From Caenorhabditis remanei (lineage: Eukaryota; Nematoda; Chromadorea; Rhabditida; Rhabditidae): DNA of 64,000 nt. Shown here piece after piece: positions 21,718 to 33,631 of this stretch. The notes under the pieces were generated by a model. That model did not search any database. It was not told where the DNA came from and saw only the letters and a list, made by a program, of their open reading frames with translations. A program made the position numbers and the translations under genes. Location: positions 5,208,001-5,272,000 of the forward strand of contig NC_071332.1 of the NCBI RefSeq assembly GCF_010183535.1, in the 5' to 3' direction. The number at the start of each line of letters is the position of its first letter. The stretch's first letter is position 1.

Positions 21718-23081
21718 GGGTTCTGGAATTTATAGGAATTTGGGTGGGTTTGGAAAAGGGAAAGATGGAAATGGAAAGAAAAACTAAAAAGTTTGATACA
21801 AAAGCTTCCTTTTTATTTGATTTCAGTTTCCAGGTTCGATGAAAGATGACTTGTAATAATAGATGGGTAATGCTTCACAATGCTTCAGGTGACAATAGGT
21901 GATGCTTTTTCCTGTTTTTCAAATTGTGTCGTTTTTCAAGAAATTCACGTAGGTAAACTGGTAGGCGGAACTAGCAAATAATGTTTTGCTGAAGATACAC
22001 TCTAAGTGAGATAAAAAAACAAATATAGAAAATTATAACACTGTTCACTCTAAATACCATAACTCTCTGAAGACAATTGAAAACCTAGGAAAATAGGACA
22101 TAACATCATTTTATTCAATTCTGAAGTTACCCAAAATCTGAACAAGTTAGTACTGAACTGGAATTGTGTACCTATGGAACAATAACCATATTTCAGATGG
22201 TTATTGTCTGTTTTCAACAGTTTTCAAACATAATATGTATCTTATCATCATAAGTTTGCTTCGGACCGCTGTATTTCCACCAATCGAATAATTCAGAAAA
22301 CATTAAAATTGGAATTCTTTCAAAAAGGGATTTTTTATACATGATGCAGGATAGCTAGAAATTAGTTGGCAACTAATAAAATGTGCAAAATAGGACTGAA
22401 AATTAAATTCTGAAAAGGTATTGATCCTATAGGGGCTATTTCAGCCGGTAGGGGGCGGAGCCAAATGAAATACAGACCAATGTGTTATCAGTTGCCTGGG
22501 TACCGGTTTTACTTTTTTACACAGTGGGTAACATCTCGGTTCTGGAGTTCTACATTGAATGTGTCTTAAGAATCTTAGAAATCTGCCCATTACTGTGACA
22601 TAGCACACTTCCAGTATGCCAGTTATCTAATACAGTTTTACATGACACTTTTTTAATTTCAGATGGTGTCAAACAAAGTACGATCAATGAAACGTTTATG
22701 AAAGTGCTGTAGATTTAAAACAGTAACGACAGTGTCAATTTGGAATAGTTTCTCATATTGAACTAATGTCGGGGTGGGGAATGAAAATGAAGAAAGGGAA
22801 GGAATCAAGCTCAATTGAACTGAAAATTCAGTGCAGATAGAGCTCGTCATCGGGGTGGATACAAAAACTAGATTTGAAAAAAACGGTATGCCAAACCGTT
22901 TTTCGAGAGAATAAAGTACAAATCATCACAACAATCGGTACTTATTGTAATAGAAAATAAGAAAGAGAAAGATATCAGAAATGGGAATTTTCAGTTAAAA
23001 CTTTTGTGTTTTTTTATCAAAGACGGTCACCCGTATTAAAAAGAGAATGAGAGGGGAGGAAAAGAATAGGGAAAGTAAGGG
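21718..23081. other. intergenic gap
   Basis: I see no coding exon. A perfect hairpin (stem AAAAAACGGT, inverse ACCGTTTTT) lies at about 22877-22902, in the 3' flank of the Ly6-like gene. The rest is AT-rich sequence without recognised repeats. Confidence 0.4.
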
Positions 23082-24470
23082 TTACGATATAAAGGAAAGA
23101 GCTAAAATGAAACAAAGTGGAAGGAGGAAAGAATGAACAGATGAAGAGTTGCATCCGTCTGTATCACACGATTGAACACATCCTTTATATTGATGACCTT
23201 CGTATTTGAAGCTACCACAATGCGATATCCGCACGATTTCGGTGTCTGCTGTTAGAGTTCCCGAATCCAAAGCACATGTTCGGATTACCAGCGTTTTCGA
23301 TTCGTTGTCGGCTGGAAATGTGATACGGTTGCATATCGAGAAAACTAGTCGTGAAAGTTTTTGAAATGATATCTTATCAAAAAGTAATATCTGTATTGAT
23401 TGAGTATTTCAACCCAGTTGTTAAGTTTTTCATCGACAGAGTGATACCAATTTTACTAAAATAACTGTAAGGTCCCTTTAGACCGGAATTTTCTTCAGAT
23501 CATATCGTATTAAAAGACTCACCCCGATAACCGACGATTTTGATGCAATGATCCGCTGGAAACAAGCCGTGTCGTCCTTTCTTATACGCCCAACAGGGAT
23601 AGTTATAGTTGGCGACTGCAGAGGCGTCTCGATCCCTTGACGAAAGATCCATCGTTGAGTTGAACGGATCCTGGCATCCCTTGTTTTCGCCGTCGAACGA
23701 ACTGCACACAAAACAGCCGATTCCCGATACTCCTGAAGCTTCAAATCATATCAATAGGGGGTTTGTTGGTGAGGTGGCGAGGAAGCTAGCACACGAAAAG
23801 TGTCCCTTTGTTTATATGAGGGATTCTAGCTAAACCTTTTTATTCTGACTGGTTGTGACCATACTTGCAAACCGAGCCAAAATATGGGCGGGTTTAAGAA
23901 CTGAAAAATATACCAAAATGTAGATCTCGGCGAGTTCTATGTCACTGACTTACTATGGGTCTTGCGTATTGCTAAAGTGACAATGGCCGAGAAAAAGTGC
24001 CAAAAAACGCGAAAATTGCCAAAAAAGCCATTCTAGCCCTGCCCGCGGCACATTAACGATCCGCCATCCGGCCCGTAGTAAGTCGTGTCATAGAACTCGT
24101 CGAGATCTATATTTTGATATATTTTTCAGCTCACAAAATTCAATTTGAAGCGAGCTACACGCCGGTCCGGTTTGCATTATGATTGTGACAGTATTATGTT
24201 TCAGTATTATGTTTCAGATTTGTCTATACTCTCTTGATAGGCTAACAGTCCGCGTCAACATCCACTCAGATTCTAAGCTACTGATTCTTTTGAGCTACAT
24301 GTGTCAAGCTAGCTTTCCACTTTCAGTTTTTTTTTTAAATATTCACCTTCCATGACGGCCAACAGAAGGACAAGGAAAACGGCTAACTGTCTTGAGATTG
24401 ACGGAAACAAGAGGGAAACCGATGACGACGACGACGACGGCTTGGCGGATGGGCAAACGAGGCGGGACAT
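23082..24470 (-). CDS. Ly6/quiver-like GPI-anchored secreted protein
   Basis: Three exons (24470-24347, 23732-23523, 23311-23082) join in phase to 187 residues. Residues 1-41 form a signal sequence with a polar Ser-rich start and core QLAVFLVLLLAVMEG. The ectodomain holds ten cysteines in a three-finger (uPAR/Ly6) pattern: CFVC, a lone C, PCW, HC, RTC, HCG, GCVQSC and the terminal DGCN box, in which Asn follows the last Cys. Segments such as YPCWAYKK and LVIRTCALDSG resemble the quiver/sleepless branch, whose members modulate ion channels and receptors. The C-terminus after DGCNSSS is hydrophobic (FLLPLCFILALSFIS), typical of GPI attachment. The poly-Ser start comes from a TCG microsatellite. 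Fold and anchoring are strongly indicated; the partner is unknown. Confidence 0.82.
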
Positions 24471-25429
24471 GCACCACGCGTGGATCCTTGTTGTCTCGCC
24501 CCCGACAGCCCCGCCTCTCCGGTGAGCAACAGAGCAACTAGTGGGGCTCTGTGGCAAATGGAGAGCCGAACGGCTGATCGGGATAGTGTGGCGAGAAGCG
24601 GGAATGGACGGCGACGGGTTTCTGGAAGAAATGGAAACGGTTAGAAAACGTGGAAAATTGAAGATGCGGTCCAGAGCAAAAAATGAGCGAAAACGAATCT
24701 TGATGGTAGAATAAGAATAAGAAAAAAGAGTTGTTGGAGAGGGCGGGTGTATCATTTAACGGCTCCGAGAGCAACAGCGAAAAACACGCAGGAAATTAAC
24801 GGGCGACGCCTGAGTCTTCCTCCTCTCCCTTTTTTGAAGACGTCTTTTTCGTCTTCTTTTGCCTGATGACAAAGAAGAAGATGACGATGATGATGACAAT
24901 GATTGTATTTTGAAAGAGTATACACACTTAGTGGAAAATTGAGAAAAAAACGGAGAAAAATAGAGGGAGGGAGATCTTGAAGAGCTCCACAAGTGCTCTT
25001 CACCTTTTGGAGACGATAATGAGAAACAAGGAAGAGAAAAAAGAGGTTCTATTAGACTGAAGGAGTTATTATGAGTCAATAATGGCTGGAATAAGTCAAT
25101 TTTTCTGAGCAAAAGTTTTTCTGGCTGGCTTTTCTGGGAAAACGAACAGGTGATTTGTTGACAATGGTAATTAGGTTAACTAGACAAGGAAGTTTTTATG
25201 AAAGTTGTGTAATCAGGAAAGTTACAATTGAGAATTAAAGAACAGTTTAGGAAAATGAAGAACTGTATGCAATAAATGATTGTGCGACCGACCATGATCT
25301 AGGATTCAGGATGGAGGGATTGTACACTGGTTATAACGTTATAGCTTTTAACTTGGATCAAAACAGGAATTTTATGATTTATCCAGTTTCAGCTACAAAT
25401 CTTTCATCACAAAAAGCCCTGTTTTAGGT

Positions 25430-25856
25430 GACATACCGGCCAAAATTATATCATATTTTGCCCTTTTCAGTAGAAAATGCCTAACTTTGAAAGTGTGTCA
25501 TAGAAAAACTAACTGTCCCACAAAATAAATTCTTATGGGATCGAATAGAGCAAGAGTAGAACTCCATTTTTGTAGTTGACAACGTTTTTGTATGGGCACT
25601 CCCTAGCAAGTTACGTATCGACAAAGTAATTTCTCCATCAAATCGACCAATTTCAGTGCCAAATAGTGTGATTTTTGACCTGTTAACTTAAAATTACTAT
25701 AACTCTAGCAAGTGTCTGAACAAAAAAGCTGCAAACTGAAAAATTGGAGTTCTACTCTTGGTCTATTCGATCCTATAAAAAGATATTTTGTGGGACAGTT
25801 AATTTTACTATGACACATTCTCAAAGTTGGGCGTTTTCAACTGAAAAAGGAAAAAG
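25430..25856. repeat. palindromic element, family A (copy 1)
   Basis: The left arm includes GCCTAACTTTGAAAGTGTGTCATAG, then AACTGTCCCACAAAATA and TAGAACTCCATTTTTGTAG. The right arm is the inverse (GGAGTTCTACTC, TTTTGTGGGACAGTT, ATGACACATTCTCAAAGTTGGGC). Other copies lie at 37809-38212, 42478-42902, 60905-61347 and (left half only) 40213-40440. Confidence 0.85.
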
Positions 25857-27529
25857 TCTGACGCCTAGATCTAGTGACTCCATTCCTTCTAGATATTGTT
25901 AAGCAGAATCCATCACTTGAAACATTCCGAGTGTGCTCTGATCTACTTGGGAAGGAAAGAAACAAAAGATAGAAACGAAAAAAAAAGAGTTCGAGGAGCA
26001 AAAGCGGCTGGAAAAGGAAAGAGAGTATACGATTACGCGCGGGCGCGCGCGAGGCCCCCCTTCCCATTCTCAACCAACTTCTTCTTCTTTCTTCTTTTTT
26101 TTTCTTCGGAGATATGTGACATGGAGGAAAACACTCACATACAACCAAACACTCTTGCTTTGGCAAGAAAAAATGGAACAGAGGGAGAGAGAGAGATGGA
26201 TGGAGGGAGAGGGGGACAAAGTATCCACAAATTTTTTTTGTAGACGTTGACGGGAAGAAGACTTTGATTAGAAAGTAGAGTGCATTCTGGATATGACACT
26301 TATTAGCAATTCTAAATTAATTTTATGGACTTAGTGGTTTAGAAGCATGACTGAAGCGTATCGAGATGGAAATGTTTGACCAGTAAAGGCTGAAATTTTA
26401 GGTGATGATGTTTAATTTACTATCAAATTTACAATACTGTTAGTAATGGTATCGGATAAGGTTTCGCCTGCTTCCAGTTACTAGGTACGTCAGGGAATTC
26501 CCCAATAACATGATTTTCAGTAAAATAGAAGTAAAATAGCAACTGAAAATAATGGCATGGGGTCTAAATATGTTGCCAGTTTCCAATTCTGAAACCCGCA
26601 TTCACTGATATGATACAATCCACCCGAAATTTTGGACTGTAGGACCTAAATCTTAAGGATTTGATACAAACGGATAATAATAAAAACCTACATTTAAAAC
26701 TTGAGCGCTAACCAAATATTTTTAAGCGTGAAAATATCGTATCAAAATAACAGAAAAGTCCGAAACAATGTGTTTTGTAGTAGGACCTTTTGGTTTAGAC
26801 AACTTTTGAACTTTACTCCCATCATTTTCTCTTTTACAAGACAAAACGACATCCGGCCTTGCAGACTTTTTTCGGTTTTGCACATCCGTCTTCCGAGTGA
26901 ATTTTTCATTTGGCTAATTTGGTCCTCTCTGTTTAATTTAAGCGGAGAACGAAAGTGCAAGAGCGCGGGGTGATTGGAAAATGGATCGGAGAGACAAAAT
27001 GGAATAAAAATGTAAAGTGTATCTGACGGAGAGAGGACGGGGGTTAACACGATGAAGAGAGCAGGACTGGGACCCCACTATTTGCTGGTATTCAAGTGTA
27101 TCACGTTACCAATTAAATGGTGGATGGAAAAGAGCTTCGAAAACTGGTTTGAAAAGGAAAAGAATGGAGATGGAGAGAGTGAAAATAAGAGAAAGGAAGA
27201 AGCCGGGAGCTTTTTCTTGTGGAAACACAAATAGGGGTGGCTCTCTCTCTCGGCAGGGTGCCACGCCCCGCCATAGAGCATGTTTAAGAGCAGAAACACA
27301 ACCATCACAAAATGAATTATGTAGCAAAAAACGGGAGAGAGCTGAGGCCGACTCCAGGCGGACGGCTCCCAGTGTCGTGTCACATACACGGAATGGAATG
27401 GAATTGAGAAGCAAAAAAAGAGATTCTAGAGAAGAAGAAAGGTCAGAGGAGTATCTGAAAAAGGCGAGGAGTCTGAAGAGAGCTTGAATCCAAAGTTCTT
27501 GGGAGAACATTTTTAAAATCATAGGAAGC

Positions 27530-27815
27530 TTCTCGAATATCGGAGACTGTAAATTTGAGAAGTGTGACCTTTGAAGGCAAATCATTGGAATGTCAGTTCT
27601 AGAAAAAAGGAAACCGAAGGGAGACGTTTAGGATTCAGACGCCCAAATCTTGGATTTGAAACTTTAGGCTTATGATTTCAACATTTCTAAAATCATAGGC
27701 CTAAAGTTTCAAATCCAAGATTTGGGCGCTTGAATCCTAGGAGTGTTTTTTCTTTTGCTCTAGAACTGACATTCCAATGATTTGTGTTCAAAGGTCACAC
27801 TTCTCAAATTTAGAT
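27530..27815. repeat. near-perfect palindrome of about 285 bases
   Basis: The left arm GAGAAGTGTGACCTTTGAAGG, TCATTGGAATGTCAGTTCTAG and CAAATCTTGGATTTGAAAC is mirrored by CAAATCCAAGATTTGGGCG, CTAGAACTGACATTCCAATGA and CAAAGGTCACACTTCTC. The spacer at the centre is only about 20 bases, so the whole can fold into one long hairpin. I see no second copy in the window. Confidence 0.85.
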
Positions 27816-29017
27816 TCCAAATGAAAATTTCAGAAATTTGAAATGCATAACTCAAAATAATGTGTCTAACTCTGGGATTTAGAATTTCAGATTTTAGGGT
27901 ACACAGTAATATAATTTAGAAAATAATACGACCAAATTGAAATTTCAATCTCTAGACTACTGAGAGAAAAACTTGAATTTTCCGAGAATCTGGAATTTGA
28001 ATAGATCAGTCGATGTCGTTCTGACTGAGACCGTCAAATTTGAAAATTGTGAAGTATGATAAAATTAGGAACCATCCTAGTCAAATTCTCTTCCCAATTA
28101 TGTAGAATTTTAAATCAACAGTCCTCAAAAATTTCAAAAACGATTTCTACAAAACCTTGGAAATCCTATTTCGTGAAGGGCCTGATCCATCTCTGACTAA
28201 TCACTAGAAATATCCGTCCCCTCCTCTATTTTTTGCCAGACACTTTGTGGTCAACAGCCCATCTTTCTCGAGTTGACAGCTGAACAACATGATTGACAGC
28301 TAGAGAGAAAAGAGAACGTTATCAAGGTGTGAATACATGTCATGTCTTCTCCAGATGATTTTAAGAGTCGCGCGTCGCGTGTCTAGAATACGTTTGACGT
28401 TAACGACGGAACAAAACGGAACAAAAAAAAGGAGTGAAAAGCAACACATACAAAAAGGCGAAAGAATGGAGAAAGAAGGAATTGTTTGGTTGCAAACGGG
28501 AGGCAAAACGGAGAGCAGAGGGGGCACGTCACCACACACAATGTCAGCCCATTTGAATAAATAACGTCACATATTGAGAATAGTAGCGAATAAAGTGTTG
28601 GTAGAGGATAAATGGGAGTGGAGAGGAGTCGGAAACTTGAATAGTCTAGACTTTTATAGAACTGGAAAAAACCTTTACGAATTCTAGGAACACAGCTGTT
28701 TTCAATGCAATTAATCTGAGAAAAGTAATCTGGAATAGATTAGTTTGAACACTTTATTTAATAACACCTGGTGTTATTTGTTGGGATTGCGGAATGACTA
28801 GATTTAATCAAAAGAGTGAGGGTCTAGTAGATAGAATAATCTGTATAAGCAAGATTAATTGTGTAGCAAGACTGACATTTTACAGATGTAATTTTAGTTT
28901 AAAACTGTTATTATATTGACCAGTAATGGAATCTCAAAAACTTCAAAGCGGAATAGTTTATGTTTAAAAATATAAGATGTTCTTGATATTGTAGACGGGA
29001 TCTTTCAAAACTATATA

Positions 29018-29443
29018 TAAGTAATGGAGTCAGTTTAGATTTATGGGACGTGACCTATATTATTGGAAAGCTGGGAACACGGTGATTCCAAATATATATA
29101 TCTAGTTTTTGTCCTCGAGGCCTAGTATTCGCGATTGATAAAAACAAGGTACAAGTACGAAAAAATATTACCTTTTACCTTAGAACCTAGAATTTTATCT
29201 AGGCCTTTTACCTTTTACCTAGAATTATTTCCTTTTTGACACGCGAAAGTTGCAAAAGAAAAAAACATCATTTTTTCGTATGCCTAAAGGTAAAAATTCA
29301 ACTTTTTCTAGAACTTTGACCTTGTTTTTCTCGAATACCAGGCCTCGTAAGCAAAAACTAATATACATTTTTGTTTTTTGAGCTTTCCAATGATATATGT
29401 CACGTCCCATATCTCCAAACTGATTCCATGACCTTCCCTAGTT
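29018..29443. repeat. palindromic element, family B (copy 2)
   Basis: It runs from AATGGAGTCAGTTTAGATTTATGGG to the inverse end CCCATATCTCCAAACTGATTCCATGACC. The interior carries CCTCGAGGCCTAGTATTCG and its mirror CTCGAATACCAGGCCTCG. Its centre contains an extra small tandem repeat of CTTTTACCT. Confidence 0.8.
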
Positions 29444-30689
29444 AGACCTGATTTTCAGTGGAGCGTCGATGAAATAGTTGTCTTGGGTAAAGAGTTAGGC
29501 ACCTTGCCGTTACTTTGAGGAAAAGTTGACAATCACAGAAAGGAAGATCTAGAGGTTTTTTAAAAACTAATACAAAATTTCAGATGTTTCTAGTTCTAAG
29601 AAGTTTTGAAAAAATGAAAAGTACGATTTTTGAATCAGTTTTACAGTTAATTTTGTAATTTTCGCCTTGGAAGCAAATCAAAACAGTTATAATGGCACTG
29701 TTCCTAACAATCTTAACAACTTACTCTCATATTTCCGATAAATGTAGATCAAACCAAAAAGTTCTCAAGAAAACGAAAAGAAGACAGATGAAAGTGAAAC
29801 GAATGAGAAACGATGGCATTTAAAAAACTCTAATCGCACCCCCGTCCCCCCCGTCAAATCGAGAACAGAGAGAACCTCTAAAGCACCTCGAAAAATGATG
29901 GATGCAGTCATTGGAGGGCCTTATGACGAGACCGATTGAATAAAATATACTACTGGAAGAGAATTCATCAAGAGAATGGCTTTTTTTCCCCTACTAAAAA
30001 CTTTTTGCCCCGACTCTTTTCGCCGAAAAAAACGAAATTCGAGATGTGGTCTTACTAGGCGTAGTAGTGCTCATGGGATGGCAGAAAAAACTGGGAGAGG
30101 CGGTTAGAGGGTTTTTACGAGTAGTATTTATACATGTTTTCACAATTATTTTCCAGTATTCACATTCGTGACGCTGTTTTTTTTATGTCAGTTGTTCAGG
30201 GAATATTAAAAAATACGACGAAAATTGGAACAGGTGAATCTGGATTTGTTATTCTATGCAATGAAAAGACTCAGGTGCATTGAAACTGAAAGCGGTGAGT
30301 CTAAGCCTAAGAATCGATGGTTTATGCTAAACGATTTGCAAATGAGTAACGGAAAGAAGGAAGTTTTTTCTTACTCCTTTTATGAAGATCCTAGGGATTA
30401 GTACTCGGAAAGGGAAGACGAAAGAAAAGAAGGAAGTGACGTGGAATTTCAGAATGGTTTTAGTATGCATCAACTTGGAAGGAGGATCTTTGAGAATCAG
30501 AAAGTAAGACGTCAAGATTGTTTGCAGATTTGCTAGAAGAATTGACATGAAGGGAGTACGCGTCTATATAATAGAGTATTTCTATAGTTTTGCAGGGGAA
30601 GTTTGGTATAAACACGAAAAATTTAGTCTGTGTATTAATATGCGAAAATTGCAAAATTTCAAAAAAAAAATTCGGGTGTTAGAAAGGCA

Positions 30690-30835
30690 ATTTGTCATTT
30701 TTCCAAACTTTGACGTTGTTTTTCTCGAATACTAGACCTCGGGGCCAAAACTGAATATATATTTGGAATCAGCGTATTCTCAGTTTTCCAATGATATAGG
30801 TCATATAGCTCCACGGTCACTCGGGGGCCTTCCCC
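30690..30835. repeat. palindromic element, family B (right half only)
   Basis: It contains TTTCTCGAATACTAGACCTCGGGG, AACTGAATATATATTTGGAATCAGCG and CTCCACGGTCACTCGGGGGCC, equivalent to the right arm of family B. The matching left arm is not recognisable upstream, so this copy is truncated. Confidence 0.65.
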
Positions 30836-31480
30836 GTGAATAAAACTTTCAGAATCAAACTGAAAATCTGTAGTGCTTACAGCTTCTGATCTTGTAATGT
30901 GTAATTGAGAGTTCAAGAAAAAAAATTAAGAACAAGGATTATTCCTAGTAACTGATTATTTAGGTATTGGATGATAAAATTTGAAATATTGAAACAACAA
31001 AATTAAAAACCATATTCTTTGTAAAATTAAAGACTAAAAAAACTAAATTATCAATGATTTTATTATAATTGTCTTATTTAGAACAAAACTTTGAAAAATT
31101 GAATTTTTCTAACTGGAATAAAAGGTTTCATAAATAACACATGCCAGTGAAAAACGAAATTTTAACATAAAATTACTTATATACAAGCTGAAAATTAATT
31201 CTATAGAACCTAGTTGGCTACATGCCACATTAATAAAAAATCATGTAATAAATGAGATTGAAATCTATTTTTGACCTACTCAAATGAATTCATGAAAAAG
31301 CTTTTTTGTTAAATTGAATCCAAAGCACAAATCCTTCCTTAACTAATAGAATTCTTTTGACGTCTTCAAGAAATCTTCATTTAGATTTTCAATCTCTTAT
31401 GCAAAGATGCAACATTTTTTGTTTTGCGAAAAAGGTTTCATCAATCTAATTCAGGCGCGGGGCACATCCATCATAATGAA

Positions 31481-31490
31481 GGGGGGGGGG
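31481..31490 (+). repeat. G10 homopolymer tract
   Basis: Ten consecutive G follow AATGAA and precede TACAAAAAAG. Long monoG tracts are scattered in worm genomes and depend on the DOG-1 (FANCJ-type) helicase for stability. This one is at the short end of that class. Confidence 0.8.
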
Positions 31491-33294
31491 TACAAAAAAG
31501 TGTCATAAAATGTGTGCCCTTCTCCTCCTCCCACTATTCAAAACCATTTCAGAGAAGGAGCAACACAGAGAGAAACAAAAATCGATGGAGCTTCTTCTCA
31601 AGAGGCGTACGGAGGAAGAAAAAGAAAAACGGAGCAAAAAAGAAGAAAACGAAACGAGAGATGGAAGAGAAGGGACCTCTCTTCTTTTCTTCCTCTCTAA
31701 AGCTTTTGAAAGCCTCTCTCGAAAAGCATAGCACACATTCGAACCACAAAGAAAAAAAACGCAAAGAGAAGGAGAAGGCATGAAGGAATAAAAATGGAGA
31801 CGACGTGGACTCGAACGAGAGGAAAGAATGACAGAAATCGGAAACGTTCAGAGCATTTTCTTCGTGGTTTTCTGAGGAGAGACGACGGAAAAGTCCAATC
31901 GGCTCAATTTCATTTCGAATTGAGAGAGAGAGAGAGAAATTTCCCTTTTTTGAGAAGGGTGGATTATGGAAAAGTTTAGTACGGAAATAGTTTTTGGGAA
32001 GAATTCCGGAAATTTCCGGGCGGGAGGATTCTGTGACCCTAAAAAATGAATTCTGGCACATTATTTTATTTTTAAACCTTCATTTTGTTCTAATTGTTTG
32101 GTTTGCTTGAAAATTGAGATTTTCGGGTCTCACCACGACTTTAAAGGCTCATACGGTAGCTAAATTAATATTTCATCCAAAGTGTGTCATGATTATACTT
32201 ATTTAAAAGATCTCATCACGCTGAGTTCAAAATTTGAATTGAATCAAAAATTGGACTGAAACTCATAGATATATGTCAACTTAAATTTTTTGAGATATTT
32301 TTTTGAAAAGTTTCAAAGTTTTCGAAAGACAGTAATTTTGTCAGTTTTTGACGGATTTTTATGTTTTTAGGCTAAAATTTCATAATCTCAATGTAACTTT
32401 TGATTTTTTCACCTTCTAAAATATGAGAAGAGGCTTCGGGTTTTGACATTTTTAGGGGAATTTGTCTGTCCTGCATGTTGACAAAAATTGCTATTTGATG
32501 GAAATTTAAATTTCCAACAATTCTTGATTATCCAATTACTTCAGCTCACTGAACTCGTATTCGGTTTCACTCTTACTAATGGTGTTCTTTATAATTTAAT
32601 GACTGAAATTGAGAGAAAATTTCCTAATCAAATGACGTCAATCAGCTTCTGAAAGGTTACCCTCTAGTAAATAAAAGTTCAAAAAATTGGAGTGCTGTCA
32701 CCACTACATTACTATTTGGATAAATGTCAAAACAACAAGTAACAAAAAGAAAATCTTGTTCTACTTCTCCCTTTCCTCTTCTTTTATTTTATTTTCTGAC
32801 GTATGTTTGTGTTCCTCCTGCCATAATTCTGGATTTACGACAACTCATTAGATCGGTAAAAGAAGAAGAAGAGAAGAGAGATGTTCATTTGAGATGTGTG
32901 ATCTCTTTGTCTTTCGAAATTTCTTTGAAGCAAGAGAAAGAGCAGCTGTTTGACCTTGAAGCAAGATGTGTTGCGGTAGATTTGTCACAACTCATCACAA
33001 CATCCCTTCGTGGAGGTTCAAAACGTTTAATAATGTGCGGAAGGAGGTCAAAACTTGAAAGTTTTCTGATCTGTTTCATGTCTGTTCAGGGAAACACGTG
33101 GAAAAAGTTAGAAATGAAACTAGTTCAAGCATGAAAATGCGACCTTTCGAATATGAATCATTTCTATGAATACTCGCCACGAGGAGGAACGTATTGAACA
33201 AATATTTTTTGTTTCTACTGCAGTATACACATTCACAATCCAGAACTCTATTTTGTATTAGATTTTTTTTTGGTATCGTCGATTTTATAATTTC

Positions 33295-33472
33295 ACGGTC
33301 TGCTGTCGGAGGGTGTTAAAAGCGCAACTAATTTGTTCGGATTGGTTTCGAAGATGAAAAAATGATTTCGGAAATACGGTATCTGATCTTTTTCAACTAC
33401 CAGACCATTCCGCAAAAACTCCAATGAATTAGCTGAGCCCGCCGCTCTCCGACAGCAGACCATGAATTCATA
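33295..33472. repeat. palindromic element, family D (copy 1)
   Basis: The left end CACGGTCTGCTGTCGGAGGG is mirrored by CTCTCCGACAGCAGACCATG. The interior includes CTAATTTGTTCGGATTGG and ACCAGACCATTCCGC, shared with the second copy at 36597-37170. It lies just downstream of the 3' end of the srg/PTP intergenic region's PTP neighbour, in non-coding DNA. Confidence 0.75.
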
Positions 33473-33631
33473 ACATGAGATTCCGTAGATAAATGATTTT
33501 CTAAACATATTCTGTCTGTATGAAACATGAGTACTTTCCTATTGTGATAATTGCGACAAAATCTACAATAAAAATATGTTCATGGTCGATGATTGAGTTT
33601 TGTTCAATGTCAGAAAGTAGCCGTCACACTA

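Larger units (their letters stand above)
24471..33631. other. 9 kb gene-poor region with purine-rich blocks
   Basis: I find no supportable coding exon here. Several GA-rich blocks on the plus strand (about 25960-26220, 27050-27480, 28400-28540, 31540-31800) keep frames open but encode only low-complexity charged residues; they may be regulatory. Smaller items are an alternating GCGC tract near 26036, a run of ten G at 31481-31490, and a block near 29840-29940 that is less AT-biased. Palindromic repeats are listed separately. The region lies upstream of the Ly6-like gene and may hold its distal control DNA. Confidence 0.4.

Noticed and set aside
24309..25112. Long minus-strand frames upstream of the Ly6-like gene
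   Set aside because: Only the part from 24470 serves as the signal-peptide exon. The rest is CT-rich, open in two frames and Ser/Pro/Phe low complexity.
27078..27585. 159-codon minus-strand frame
   Set aside because: It runs opposite a GA-rich block with no recognisable domain or splice partners.
31424..32061. Overlapping open frames up to 170 codons on both strands
   Set aside because: They arise from the purine-rich block; the products are charged or Phe/Ser-rich low complexity without domains.
33060..33090. CTGTTTCA motif reminiscent of worm piRNA promoters
   Set aside because: Only isolated occurrences (also near 17680), with no cluster, so it is most likely chance.
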